Positions 8,656 through 16,640 of a DNA stretch of 64,000 nt are shown here, one piece after another. Made by a program: the position numbers and the translations under genes. The stretch's first letter is position 1. Each line of letters starts with the position of its first letter. The DNA comes from Oscillospiraceae bacterium (lineage in GTDB: Bacteria > Bacillota > Clostridia > Oscillospirales > Oscillospiraceae), in assembly GCA_031261325.1 (NCBI GenBank), contig JAISKH010000067.1, positions 1-64,000 of the forward strand, written 5' to 3'. The notes beneath the pieces are model-generated. The model was not told where the DNA came from and ran no database searches. It saw only the letters and a list, made by a program, of their open reading frames with translations.

Positions 8656-11180
8656 TGGCAAACGGTCTGCTTAAATTCATAACCTGCGGCAGCGTGGACG
8701 ACGGCAAATCCACGCTCATCGGGCACATCTTGTACGACTCCAAGCTGCTCTACGCCGACCAGGAGCAGGCGTTGCTGCTCGATTCGCGCGTCGGCAGTCG
8801 CGGCGGCGAGCTTGACTATTCGCTCCTGCTGGACGGACTTATGGCGGAGCGCGAGCAGGGCATTACAATCGACGTTGCTTACCGCTATTTCACGACGGAC
8901 GCGCGCAGCTTCATCGTCGCGGACACACCCGGGCATGAGGAGTACACGCGCAACATGGCTGTCGGCGCGAGCTTTGCCGACCTCGCCGTCATACTCGTGG
9001 ACGCGTCGCGCGGGGTGCTCATTCAAACGCGGCGGCACGCGCGCATTTGCGCCCTCATGGGCATACGCCACTTCGTGTTCGCCGTCAACAAAATGGACTT
9101 AATCGGCTACAGCGAGACGCGCTTTGACGCGATAACGGCGGAGCTGAACGCCCTGAAAGCCGAGCTTAACCTTGAAAACGCTATAATAATCCCGCTATCG
9201 GCGACGGAGGGCGACAACGTTACGAAGTCCTCCCCAAACCTGCCGTGGTACGCGGGCGACACGCTGCTCCGCCACCTCGAAACGGTTGACGTTACGGCAA
9301 GCTTTAACGAGCGCGGGTTTTACATGCCCGTGCAGCGCGTTTCCCGTCCCGACCGCACGTTTCGCGGCTTTCAGGGGCAAATCGAGTGCGGCGGCATAGC
9401 CGTCGGCGACACGCTGACCGTTCTGCCGAACAACGAAACCGCGCGCGTAAAATCCATAATCGCGGCGGGCAAGCCCGCAACCTCCGCCGTCTCGGGGCAA
9501 CCCGTGACGATTGAGTTGGACCGCGAGATTGACGTTTCGCGCGGCAGCGTGCTTGAATCGAAGTCGGGACTGCGCACGGCGAAAACGTTCTCCGCCGACC
9601 TGCTGTGGACGGACGACAACCCCCTGAGAGCGGGCGGCGAATACTGGGTAAAACTCGGCACGCGGCTGCTCCCCGCCGCCGTCACCGCGATAAACCACAC
9701 GGTGGACGTTAACACGGGCGAGCATTTGCCCGCCGCCGTCCTCGCCAAAAACGCGCTCGCCTCCTGCGAGATAACGCTGAACGAACCCGCCGTCATGGGC
9801 GAGTTCTCGTCGCACCGCACGCTGGGCGAGCTGATTCTGATTGACCGCATAACGCACGCGACGGCGGCTTGCGGCGTAATTCGTTCGATAAAGGAGCAAC
9901 CTGCCATGCCCGAAAAGTCAGCTCAAAACGCCGCAATCGGCTTCAACACGCTCCTGCTGCACAACGCGGCGGCGGTTCCGGACGCGACGGGCGCGACGCT
10001 CCCCGCGATTCATCAGTCGTCGGCGTTCGCGCGCGATTCCGCCGAGACGCTGGAAAAAGTGTTCGCCGGTCGCGCGCCCGGCTTCTCCTACACGCGCATC
10101 GGCAACCCGACCGTCGCGGCGTTTGAGCGTCGCATAGCCGCAATCGAGGGCGGCGCGGAAGCCGTCGCAACGTCCTCCGGCATGGCGGCAATCGCGATGG
10201 CGCTCGTGAACATACTGCAATCGGGCGACGAGATTGTCTCCGGCGCGGCGCTATTCGGCGGCACGCTCGACCTGTTCGGCGACCTCGCGCAGTTCGGCAT
10301 TACGACGCGGTTCGTCAATTCCGTTACAGCCGAAGAGGTTGAGGGCGCGATTACGGAGCGCACGCGCGCAATCTTCGCGGAGCTAATCGGCAACCCGAAG
10401 CTCGACGTCGTGAACCTCCGCGCCGTCGCCGACGTTGCCGATAAGTACGCAATCCCGCTGATTGTGGACGCGACGACTGCAACCCCCGCGCTGATTCGCC
10501 CCCTTGATTTCGGCGCGGCGATTGTGGTACACTCATCATCGAAGTACATTAACGGCAGCGGCAACTCAATTTCGGGCGTAATCGTTGACGGCGGGCGGTT
10601 CAAGTGGGATTTCGAGCGGTTCCCCGCCCTCGCGAAGTATAAACAAATGGGCAAGCTCGCGTTCACGGCACGCCTGCGGCAGGACACGTGGCGCAACTTC
10701 GGCGCGTGCCTCGCCCCCGAAAACGCGTACCTCAACGTGCTCGGGCTGGAAACGCTCGGGCTGCGCATGGAGCGACTGTGCGGCAACGCGCTCGCCCTCG
10801 CCCGCGCGCTGGAAGCCGACCCGAACATCGCCGCCGTAAACTATCCCGGGCTTAGTTCAAGCCCCTACAAATCGCTGACCGACGCGCAGATGAAGCGCGG
10901 CGCGGGCGGCGCAATCCTCACAATACGCGCGGGCAGCCGCGACAGGGCGTTCCGCCTGCTTAACAACCTAAAGTACGCGACAATCGCGACGAACATCGGC
11001 GACGTGCGCACGCTCGTAATCCACCCCGCGTCCACAATCTACATACATTCCACCGAGGAGCAAAAGGCGAACGCCGGCGTGTATGACGACCTGATTCGCG
11101 TCTCCGTCGGCATTGAGGACGCGGACGACCTCATAGCGGACTTCAAACAAGCGGCTGCCGCCGCAAATAAGGAGGAATAA
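8655..11180 (+). CDS. Fusion of CysN (ATP sulfurylase GTPase) with MetY (O-acetylhomoserine sulfhydrylase)
   Basis: One open frame of 841 codons encodes two complete enzymes. Residues 1 to about 415 are CysN: G1 GSVDDGKST, G3 DTPGHEEY, G4 NKMD and two beta-barrel domains. Residues 418-841 are a Cys/Met-metabolism PLP enzyme of the MetY type, with the PLP lysine at residue 630 in HSSSKYINGSG. No stop codon separates them. The junction is short (VIRSIKEQPAMPEKSAQ), and an AAGGAG stands nine bases before the internal ATG at 9906, so MetY could also be made alone. CysN fused to APS kinase is common, but I do not know of CysN fused to MetY. A lost stop or an assembly error remains possible. Confidence 0.9.
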   Translation: MANGLLKFITCGSVDDGKSTLIGHILYDSKLLYADQEQALLLDSRVGSRGGELDYSLLLDGLMAEREQGITIDVAYRYFTTDARSFIVADTPGHEEYTRNMAVGASFADLAVILVDASRGVLIQTRRHARICALMGIRHFVFAVNKMDLIGYSETRFDAITAELNALKAELNLENAIIIPLSATEGDNVTKSSPNLPWYAGDTLLRHLETVDVTASFNERGFYMPVQRVSRPDRTFRGFQGQIECGGIAVGDTLTVLPNNETARVKSIIAAGKPATSAVSGQPVTIELDREIDVSRGSVLESKSGLRTAKTFSADLLWTDDNPLRAGGEYWVKLGTRLLPAAVTAINHTVDVNTGEHLPAAVLAKNALASCEITLNEPAVMGEFSSHRTLGELILIDRITHATAACGVIRSIKEQPAMPEKSAQNAAIGFNTLLLHNAAAVPDATGATLPAIHQSSAFARDSAETLEKVFAGRAPGFSYTRIGNPTVAAFERRIAAIEGGAEAVATSSGMAAIAMALVNILQSGDEIVSGAALFGGTLDLFGDLAQFGITTRFVNSVTAEEVEGAITERTRAIFAELIGNPKLDVVNLRAVADVADKYAIPLIVDATTATPALIRPLDFGAAIVVHSSSKYINGSGNSISGVIVDGGRFKWDFERFPALAKYKQMGKLAFTARLRQDTWRNFGACLAPENAYLNVLGLETLGLRMERLCGNALALARALEADPNIAAVNYPGLSSSPYKSLTDAQMKRGAGGAILTIRAGSRDRAFRLLNNLKYATIATNIGDVRTLVIHPASTIYIHSTEEQKANAGVYDDLIRVSVGIEDADDLIADFKQAAAAANKEE
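9891..9908 (+). promoter_or_regulatory. Internal ribosome-binding site and ATG inside the cysN-metY frame
   Basis: AAGGAG at 9891-9896 is followed nine bases later by ATG at 9906. That ATG is codon 418 of the fused frame, exactly where a free-standing MetY would begin. It suggests a recent fusion or two products from one frame. Confidence 0.6.
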
Positions 11181-11183
11181 TCA

Positions 11184-12047
11184 ATGGCGGTTGACTACAA
11201 GGCTCTTAAAAACGGCGGGTTCATGCGGCAGGTGCAGAAGGACAACTTCTCCCTGCGCCTAAAGGTCGTGGGCGGCAACCTCACGGCGGAGCAGCTCATT
11301 ACAATCGCGGAAATCGCGAAAAAGTACGGCGCGTCCGCCGTCCACCTCACGTCGCGTCAGGGCGTTGAAATTCCGTTCATCAAGCTGCCCGACGTTGAAG
11401 CCGTCAAGGCGGAGCTTGCCGCCGGCGGCGTGGACACGGGCGTGTGCGGACCGCGCGTGCGCACGGTGACGGCGTGTCAGGGCAGCGACATTTGCCCCAG
11501 CGGTTGCATAGAAACCTACGGTCTGGCAAAGGACATTTCCGACCGCTATTTCGGGCGCGAGCTTCCGCACAAGTTCAAGTTCGGCGTAACGGGTTGCGTC
11601 AACAACTGCCTGAAAGCCGAGGAAAACGACGTCGGCGTTAAGGGCGGGCTGATTATCTCCTACGACAAGGCGGCGTGCACAATGTGCGGCGTGTGCGTCA
11701 AGGCGTGCCGAGAGGGCGCGATTACCGAGGACGGCGAAGCACTCGCGCTCGACACAGCAAAGTGCAACAACTGCGGGCGTTGCGTGAAGTCCTGCCCGTT
11801 TGACGCGTGGCAGGGCAAGCCCGGTTACATCGTCTCGTTCGGCGGCACATTCGGCAATAAAATCGCCAAGGGCGAGGAAATTCTGCCGATAATTGAGGAG
11901 CGTGAGGCGCTCTTCCGCGTCGCGGACGCGGCGCTCGCGTTCTTCGACAAGAACGCAAAGCCGAGCGAGCGTTTCCGCGTCGCAATCGAGCGCGCGGGTT
12001 GGGACGCGCTGAAAACCGAGATATTGGAGGCGTACAACAATGGCTGA
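11184..12047 (+). CDS. Siroheme-type sulfite reductase with 2[4Fe-4S] ferredoxin domain
   Basis: The protein has 287 residues. The siroheme and coupled iron-sulfur cluster cysteines appear as CQGSDIC (C-x5-C) and GCVNNC (C-x3-C). A ferredoxin insert follows with CTMCGVCVKACREGAI and CNNCGRCVKSCPFDAW. The size and layout match small assimilatory sulfite reductases of anaerobes (AsrC or DsrA-like group). It reduces sulfite from AprAB to sulfide, the form needed to load the sulfur carrier encoded downstream. It begins four bases after the fusion gene and overlaps the TusA-like gene by eight bases. Its electron donor is not encoded nearby. Confidence 0.87.
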   Translation: MAVDYKALKNGGFMRQVQKDNFSLRLKVVGGNLTAEQLITIAEIAKKYGASAVHLTSRQGVEIPFIKLPDVEAVKAELAAGGVDTGVCGPRVRTVTACQGSDICPSGCIETYGLAKDISDRYFGRELPHKFKFGVTGCVNNCLKAEENDVGVKGGLIISYDKAACTMCGVCVKACREGAITEDGEALALDTAKCNNCGRCVKSCPFDAWQGKPGYIVSFGGTFGNKIAKGEEILPIIEEREALFRVADAALAFFDKNAKPSERFRVAIERAGWDALKTEILEAYNNG

Positions 12048-12291
12048 TTTACCGTACACCATAGACGCGGAGGTTGACGCGACGGACGTTGTCTGCCCCG
12101 TGACATTCGTCAAGGCAAAGGTCGCGCTGGAGGAATTGGACGACGGGCAAATCCTCGCCGTCCGCCTGAACGACGGCGAACCCGTGCAGAACGTACCGCG
12201 CAGCGTCAAGGACGAGGGGCATCAGGTGCTGAAGCTCGTCGATAACGGCGACGGAACATATAACTTAATCGTGAGAAAGGTTGGAGACTAA
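12040..12291 (+). CDS. TusA-like sulfurtransferase / sulfur relay protein
   Basis: The protein has 83 residues. ATDVVCPVTFVKAKVALEEL matches the TusA/SirA CPxP-like signature with the reactive Cys near residue 16, followed by the usual GQILAVRLNDGEPVQNVPR strand and helix. Such proteins accept persulfide sulfur and hand it on. In this operon it may carry sulfide or persulfide between the sulfite reductase and the HcyS-like carrier, though that step is inferred. It overlaps both neighbours by 8 and 1 bases. Confidence 0.8.
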   Translation: MADLPYTIDAEVDATDVVCPVTFVKAKVALEELDDGQILAVRLNDGEPVQNVPRSVKDEGHQVLKLVDNGDGTYNLIVRKVGD

Positions 12292-12518
12292 TGAAAATTA
12301 CAGTCGCGGGTGAGAAAAAGGAGTACGCGGACGGCACAACCGTCGCGCAGCTCATAGTCGCGGAGGACGTTGAAACGCCGCAATACGTGTCCGTCTCCGT
12401 CAACGACGAATTTGTGCAGACAGACGATTTCGATACCACCGAGCTGAAAGACGGCGACGAGGTTGAGTTTCTCTACTTCATGGGCGGCGGCGCGTTTGCG
12501 CTCGGGGAGACACGATAA
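12291..12518 (+). CDS. hcyS: HcyS-like ubiquitin-fold sulfur carrier with C-terminal tail beyond Gly-Gly
   Basis: This is a 75-residue ThiS/MoaD-fold protein (MKITVAGEKKEYADGTTVAQ at the start, VEFLYFMGGG near the end). The carrier glycines are residues 65-67, but unlike ThiS or MoaD the chain continues for eight residues, AFALGETR. A masked C-terminus must be trimmed before activation. In Wolinella succinogenes HcyS carries a terminal alanine removed by the JAMM protease HcyD (established knowledge), and here a JAMM protease gene lies two genes downstream. The exposed glycine would be adenylated by HcyF, converted to thiocarboxylate and used by MetY. The tail is longer than I expected for HcyS. 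Confidence 0.82.
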   Translation: MKITVAGEKKEYADGTTVAQLIVAEDVETPQYVSVSVNDEFVQTDDFDTTELKDGDEVEFLYFMGGGAFALGETR

Positions 12519-13321
12519 TGGCGTTCACGAACGAACAACTGGAGCGTTATTCGCGCCACATTATCCTCAAGGAAGTCGGCGTTAAGGGGCAGAAAAAGCT
12601 CATGGAGGCGAAAGTCCTCATAATCGGCGCGGGCGGACTGGGCGCGCCCGCCGCGCTGTATCTCGCCGCCGCGGGAGTCGGCACAATCGGCATCGCGGAC
12701 GCGGACACGGTGGACATTTCCAACCTGCAACGGCAGGTTATTCACTCAACGCCCGACGTGGGCAAGTCAAAGGTCGAGTCTGCGAAAGAGTCCATGCTCG
12801 CAATCAACCCCGAAATAACGGTGAACACCTACCGCAAGTTCGTGCTCGCCAAGAACGTCATGGAGCTAATCGCGGACTATGACTTCATCATCGACGGCAC
12901 GGACAATTTCCCCGCGAAGTTCCTGATTAACGACGCGTGCGTCCTCGCGGGCAAGCCGTTTTCGCACGCGGGCATTATCCGCTTCAAGGGTCAGCTCATG
13001 ACCTACGTCCCCGGTGAGGGACCGTGTTACCGCTGCGTGTTCAAGGAACCGCCCCCGCCCGACGCTGTGCCGACATGCCGCGAAGCGGGCGTTATCGGCG
13101 CGATGGGCGGCGTAATCGGCTCCCTGCAAGCGATGGAAGCCGTCAAGTACATAATCGGCAAGGGCAAGCTGCTCACAGGCTCGCTCATGACCTACGACGC
13201 GCTGACGATGGAGTTCCGCAAAATCAAGCTGCCGCACCGCCACGACTGCGCCGTCTGCGGCGACCACGCGACGATAACGGAGCCGTTCGACTACGAGCAA
13301 GCGGCATGCGAGCTCAATTAA
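12518..13321 (+). CDS. hcyF: HcyF-like E1 adenylyltransferase (ThiF/MoeB/HesA family)
   Basis: The protein has 267 residues. The nucleotide-binding GAGGLGAPAALYLAAAGVG lies near residue 36. DNLQRQ-type SNLQRQVIHS, the GTDNF motif, zinc cysteines CYRC and CAVC and the candidate catalytic Cys in PTCREAG are all present. The family adenylates the C-terminal glycine of ubiquitin-like sulfur carriers. Its ATG overlaps the carrier stop by one base, so the substrate is almost certainly the HcyS-like protein. MoeB/ThiF function in molybdopterin or thiamine synthesis is the alternative, but the operon context favours homocysteine formation. Confidence 0.87.
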   Translation: MAFTNEQLERYSRHIILKEVGVKGQKKLMEAKVLIIGAGGLGAPAALYLAAAGVGTIGIADADTVDISNLQRQVIHSTPDVGKSKVESAKESMLAINPEITVNTYRKFVLAKNVMELIADYDFIIDGTDNFPAKFLINDACVLAGKPFSHAGIIRFKGQLMTYVPGEGPCYRCVFKEPPPPDAVPTCREAGVIGAMGGVIGSLQAMEAVKYIIGKGKLLTGSLMTYDALTMEFRKIKLPHRHDCAVCGDHATITEPFDYEQAACELN

Positions 13322-13349
13322 CAATTAACAATTGACAATTGACAATTTT
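13316..13349. repeat. Short tandem AATTGACAATT/AATTAACAATT repeat
   Basis: Several 9-10-base units of the form ATT(G/A)ACAATT lie between hcyF and hcyD. Related units occur at about 45.08, 58.48, 58.98 and 63.88 kb, always in gaps between genes. One unit creates a spurious TTG start at 13339. Confidence 0.7.
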
Positions 13350-13365
13350 GGACGGGGGAACGAGT

Positions 13366-13776
13366 TTGGATATAACGCTTGCTAAATCGGATTTTGACGC
13401 GATAGTCGCTCATGCGCGTGGGGCTTTGCCTAATGAGGCTTGCGGGCTTATTGCGGGTTTGGTCGGCAACGGCGGCAAGTCAATCGAGAAGGTCTACCTG
13501 CTTGACAACATTGACCGCTCGGCGGAGCACTTCACTATTGACCCGCGGCAGCAGCTCGCGTCGGTCAAGGACACGCGCGCGCTCGGTCTGACCCCGCTCG
13601 GCAACTGGCACTCGCACCCGTCAACGCCGTCGCGCCCGTCGGAGGAGGACATCAAGCTCGCCCGCGACCCGAAAGCGAGCTACCTAATCCTCTCGCTCGC
13701 GGCGGAACCGCCCACGCTCCGCTCGTTCCACATAGAGAACGGCGCGGTGACGGTCGAAAATCTCGTAATTATATAA
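13366..13776 (+). CDS. hcyD: HcyD-like JAMM/MPN zinc metalloprotease
   Basis: The protein has 136 residues. The JAMM signature is complete: upstream Glu in NEACGLIAG, then H-x-H-x7-S-x2-D as HSHPSTPSRPSEED. Bacterial members (HcyD, Mec+, QbsD) trim ubiquitin-like sulfur carriers or release the amino acid bound to them. Here the likely jobs are to cut the eight-residue tail from the HcyS-like protein and to free homocysteine from the carrier. I choose the TTG at 13366, six bases after GGGGGA. An in-frame TTG at 13339 falls in a repeat. It ends the sulfur operon. Confidence 0.87.
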   Translation: MDITLAKSDFDAIVAHARGALPNEACGLIAGLVGNGGKSIEKVYLLDNIDRSAEHFTIDPRQQLASVKDTRALGLTPLGNWHSHPSTPSRPSEEDIKLARDPKASYLILSLAAEPPTLRSFHIENGAVTVENLVII

Positions 13777-13783
13777 CGAACCC

Positions 13784-13806
13784 GCCCGCCGAAAGGCGGG
13801 CTTTTT
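13784..13806 (+). terminator. Intrinsic terminator of the sulfur operon
   Basis: GCCCGCC-GAAA-GGCGGGC followed by TTTTT begins eight bases after the hcyD stop codon. Confidence 0.88.
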
Positions 13807-13864
13807 CTTGAGCGCAATTCGCAAAAATCAACCCACAGTTGACCGCGTGTCGAACGACGCTACA

Positions 13865-13893
13865 TTGTTTCCGCGCGGCAATTCTGTTACAAT
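13865..13893 (+). promoter_or_regulatory. Candidate sigma-A promoter of the second XRE gene
   Basis: TTGTTT (13865-13870), a 17-base spacer and TACAAT (13888-13893). The gene starts at 13937 after GGAGG. Confidence 0.65.
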
Positions 13894-13936
13894 ACAAACA
13901 CAAAGACGTTTTGAATATTGCAACGGAGGTAACTGC

Positions 13937-15034
13937 ATGAACATCGGCGAAATTATCAAAAAACTGCGGCGCGAGCGCGACATGACGCAGGAGCAGCTCG
14001 CGGAATACCTGAACCTCACAACACAAGCGGTGTCGAAGTGGGAGACGGGCGCGTCCCTGCCCGACATTACGCTGCTGCCCATACTCGCGAACCTGTTCGG
14101 CGTGTCGTCGGACGTTCTGCTCGGCATCGACGTGACCGCGAAGGACAAGCGCATACAGGAAATTTACGACGCGGCATATGAACTCTATCTGCACGGCTTT
14201 CACAACGCGGAAGCCGCCGAAGTCTTACGCGCGGGCTTGCGCGAATTTCCGAACAGTCACAAGCTCATGAGCGGTCTTATGACCCGCCTCTGGATGGAGC
14301 GCGAAAACGACAAGCCCGAACCGATACGCAACGAGATGACGCAAGAGGTAATGCGGCTCGGCGAGAAAATCCTAGCCGAGTCCGCAGACGATGAGTGCCG
14401 CCAAAACGCGATACAAATACTCTGCTTCCTCTACTGCGAGCCCGAAATAGGTCAGCGCGAAAAAGCCGTCGCCCTCGCGGAGAAAATGCCGTCAATGTGG
14501 CTGTCGCGCGACGTGCTGCTCGCGCAAATAAACGGCTTTGACGCGCGTTTGGATTTGCTGAAATCCTACATAGGTCAGACACTCCTGATGCTGAATATCA
14601 GCTACGTCAACTACGGCGCGCCGCGCTACACGGATGATGAGGTCGTCGCCGTCAAGCAAAAAATGCTCGCGTTGCTGGACATTTATTACGAGGACGGGGA
14701 TTACGGCATGTACAGGGAGAACGCGGCATACGCTCACTTCGACCTGTCCCGCTTCGCCGTCGCTCGCGGCGACTATGCCACCGCGAGCGCGGAGCTGAAG
14801 CTCGCCGCCGAGCACGCCATAAAGCTCGACGAGGAATACGACCCCGAAACGGTGCATACGTCCCTGCTGTTTCGCGGCAAGAAATACGACGGGGTTATCT
14901 TCAATTCAACGGAAAACCACTCGCTCGACATGCTGCACGACATGGAAAAGCCCGCGTTCGACTCAATCCGCGGCAGCGCGGAGTTCCGCGAAATTGCTGA
15001 CGAGCTGCAAAAACACGCAAGACTGCGCCAATAA
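13937..15034 (+). CDS. XRE-family transcriptional regulator with helical C-terminal domain
   Basis: The protein has 365 residues. The HTH_3 domain is at the N-terminus (MNIGEIIKKLRRERDMTQEQ, recognition region LTTQAVSKWETGASLPDITLLP), followed by a long helical, TPR-like region. I use the ATG at 13937 behind GGAGG; the longer frame from 13808 would include the promoter and terminator. It shares architecture and helix-turn-helix motifs with the regulator at 3.3 kb and stands between the sulfate reduction operon and the sulfate importer, but nothing shows that it controls them. Confidence 0.86.
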   Translation: MNIGEIIKKLRRERDMTQEQLAEYLNLTTQAVSKWETGASLPDITLLPILANLFGVSSDVLLGIDVTAKDKRIQEIYDAAYELYLHGFHNAEAAEVLRAGLREFPNSHKLMSGLMTRLWMERENDKPEPIRNEMTQEVMRLGEKILAESADDECRQNAIQILCFLYCEPEIGQREKAVALAEKMPSMWLSRDVLLAQINGFDARLDLLKSYIGQTLLMLNISYVNYGAPRYTDDEVVAVKQKMLALLDIYYEDGDYGMYRENAAYAHFDLSRFAVARGDYATASAELKLAAEHAIKLDEEYDPETVHTSLLFRGKKYDGVIFNSTENHSLDMLHDMEKPAFDSIRGSAEFREIADELQKHARLRQ

Positions 15035-15035
15035 G

Positions 15036-15060
15036 AAAGCCCGCCTGACGGCGGGCTTTT
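15036..15060 (+). terminator. Intrinsic terminator after the XRE gene
   Basis: AAAGCCCGCC-TGAC-GGCGGGCTTTT starts two bases after the stop codon. The A and T flanks let it work in both directions. Confidence 0.88.
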
Positions 15061-15063
15061 CGT

Positions 15064-15548
15064 TATACTCCCGTCCCCGCCGCGTCCTTATCTGTTATCT
15101 ATTATCTATTATCAGTTATCTGTTATCTACCCCTCGTCCTACGCGGACGGCGCCCCCTTTCTTATGCGAGAAAGGGGGGAAAGCGCACTTAAGAGGGGCT
15201 GTGCCCCTCTTAAGAATCACCCCCGCAGCTAGGCGCAAACCAATTGCGCAGTTACGGGCAAAAGGTTAACTTGATAGAGCAAGCTGCCTATCGGCAAGGA
15301 CATATGCGTTGCAAAGATGTCAACTTCGCGTGAGCGAGCTTGCACAATAGCTTTAACCTTTTGCCCGTAACGCCGCGCTTGGTTTGCGATAGCGCGCGGG
15401 GGATTCTCAAGGGGGTATCCCCCTTGAGCGTGCTTTTCCCCCCTTTTCTCACGCAAGAAAAGGGGGTCCCCGCCGGACAGGCGAGCAAATCTCCTTTGAG
15501 ATAAAGCAATAAAAAAACAAGTGCGGCGGGAGACGTGGGGAGTAATAT
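15064..15548. repeat. Dispersed hairpin-rich element, copy B
   Basis: A non-coding block of about 485 bases separates convergent genes. Its ends are imperfect inverted repeats (left TATACTCCCGTCCCCGCCGC, right complementary to ACTCCCCACGTCTCCCGCCG). Inside, two copies of a double-hairpin unit (CTTAAGAGGGGC.., CCCCTTTC..GAAAGGGG) face each other. A central segment is bounded by a perfect 19-base inverted repeat, GTTACGGGCAAAAGGTTAA. The left part also has a run of TATCTGTTATC-like direct repeats (15089-15128). No open frame resembles a protein. Confidence 0.75.
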
Positions 15549-15580
15549 AGGAAAAACCGCCTTACGGCGGTTTTTCCTAT
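15547..15580. terminator. Bidirectional terminator overlapping the cysA stop
   Basis: ATAGGAAAAACCGCC-TTAC-GGCGGTTTTTCCTAT is a perfect 15-base-pair stem with A and T flanks. It includes the cysA stop codon (15577-15579). Confidence 0.88.
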
Positions 15581-16638
15581 ATAAACACCGTGTTCACGTC
15601 GCGTATCAGCACGTTTTCCGCCAGCCGCACCGCGCTGTCGTTGTACAGGTACAGCCGATAAATCAGCACGCTGACCTCCTCGCCCACCGCGACCTCCTCC
15701 GCCTCAAGCGCGCGGTTCGCGATTATGCGCGTGCCGCCGAGGTTGATGGTCAGCTCGGACAGGTTGCCGCGGAAGAAGATGCTCTCGACGACGCCCGTCT
15801 CCGCCGCGCTCTCGAACATCAGCCGCTTGCCGCGCTTCTCAACGTCGATGAACTCCGGGCGCACAATCGCGCGGTCAAACCCCGCAACATGCTCGAACCC
15901 GTTCAGCGCGGCGTAATTCTCAACCGTGCGCGACTGACCGATGAACTGCGCGGAGAACGGCGTCGCCGGGTGCTTATAAATCTCGACGGGCGAGCCTTTT
16001 TGCTCCACCTGACCCGCGTTCGTGATGATAATCTCGTCCGCGACCTCAATCGCCTCGTCTTGGTCATGCGTCACGAATATGCTCGTAATCCCGACCTTGT
16101 TAATCGTCTCGCGCAGCCAAGCGCGCAGCTCCCGCCGCACCTTCGCGTCAATCGCGGCGAACGGCTCGTCAAGCAGCAGCAACTGCGGGTTGGGCGCAAG
16201 CGCCCGCGCGAACGCGACGCGCTGTCTCTGCCCGCCCGAAAGCTGATGCGGATAGCGTTTTTCCATGCCCTCAAGCCCGATGAGCTTTATAAGCTCCGCG
16301 ACGCGCGCGCGTATATCCGCCTTGCGGCTCCGCTGAACCTCAAGCCCGAACGCGATGTTGTCGTAAACCGTCATGTAACGGAACAGCGCGTAGCTCTGGA
16401 ACACAAAGCCGATGCCGCGCTTGGAAGCGGGAATGTCGTTCACGCGCACGCCGTTGATGATAATATCCCCGCTGTCGGGATATTCAAGCCCCGCAATCAT
16501 GCGCAGAATCGTCGTCTTGCCGCTGCCGGAGGGTCCGAGTAAGCCGACAAGCTGCCCCTGCTCAATGCCGAAGCTCACATCGCGCGAAGCCTGAAACCCG
16601 TTAAAAGTCTTGTTGATGTTTTTCAGTTCAACATACAT
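15577..16638 (-). CDS. cysA: Sulfate ABC transporter ATP-binding protein
   Basis: The protein has 353 residues. Walker A is GPSGSGKTT, the signature LSGGQRQRVAFARAL, Walker B LLLLDEPFAAID and the switch His is in FVTHDQDEA. A C-terminal beta-barrel regulatory (TOBE) region of about 110 residues follows. It belongs to the sulfate/molybdate/spermidine ATPase group, and its neighbours are CysW, CysT and a sulfate-type binding protein, which fixes the substrate class as sulfate or thiosulfate. The gene starts two bases after the cysW stop and is last in the operon. Confidence 0.9.
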   Translation of the reverse strand: MYVELKNINKTFNGFQASRDVSFGIEQGQLVGLLGPSGSGKTTILRMIAGLEYPDSGDIIINGVRVNDIPASKRGIGFVFQSYALFRYMTVYDNIAFGLEVQRSRKADIRARVAELIKLIGLEGMEKRYPHQLSGGQRQRVAFARALAPNPQLLLLDEPFAAIDAKVRRELRAWLRETINKVGITSIFVTHDQDEAIEVADEIIITNAGQVEQKGSPVEIYKHPATPFSAQFIGQSRTVENYAALNGFEHVAGFDRAIVRPEFIDVEKRGKRLMFESAAETGVVESIFFRGNLSELTINLGGTRIIANRALEAEEVAVGEEVSVLIYRLYLYNDSAVRLAENVLIRDVNTVFI

Positions 16639-16640
16639 GC

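Noticed and set aside
15064..15548. CRISPR array or integron-like array in the hairpin-rich blocks
   Set aside because: There are no regularly spaced identical direct repeats with unique spacers. The structure is a pair of inverted hairpin units around a central stem, and no cas gene is near.
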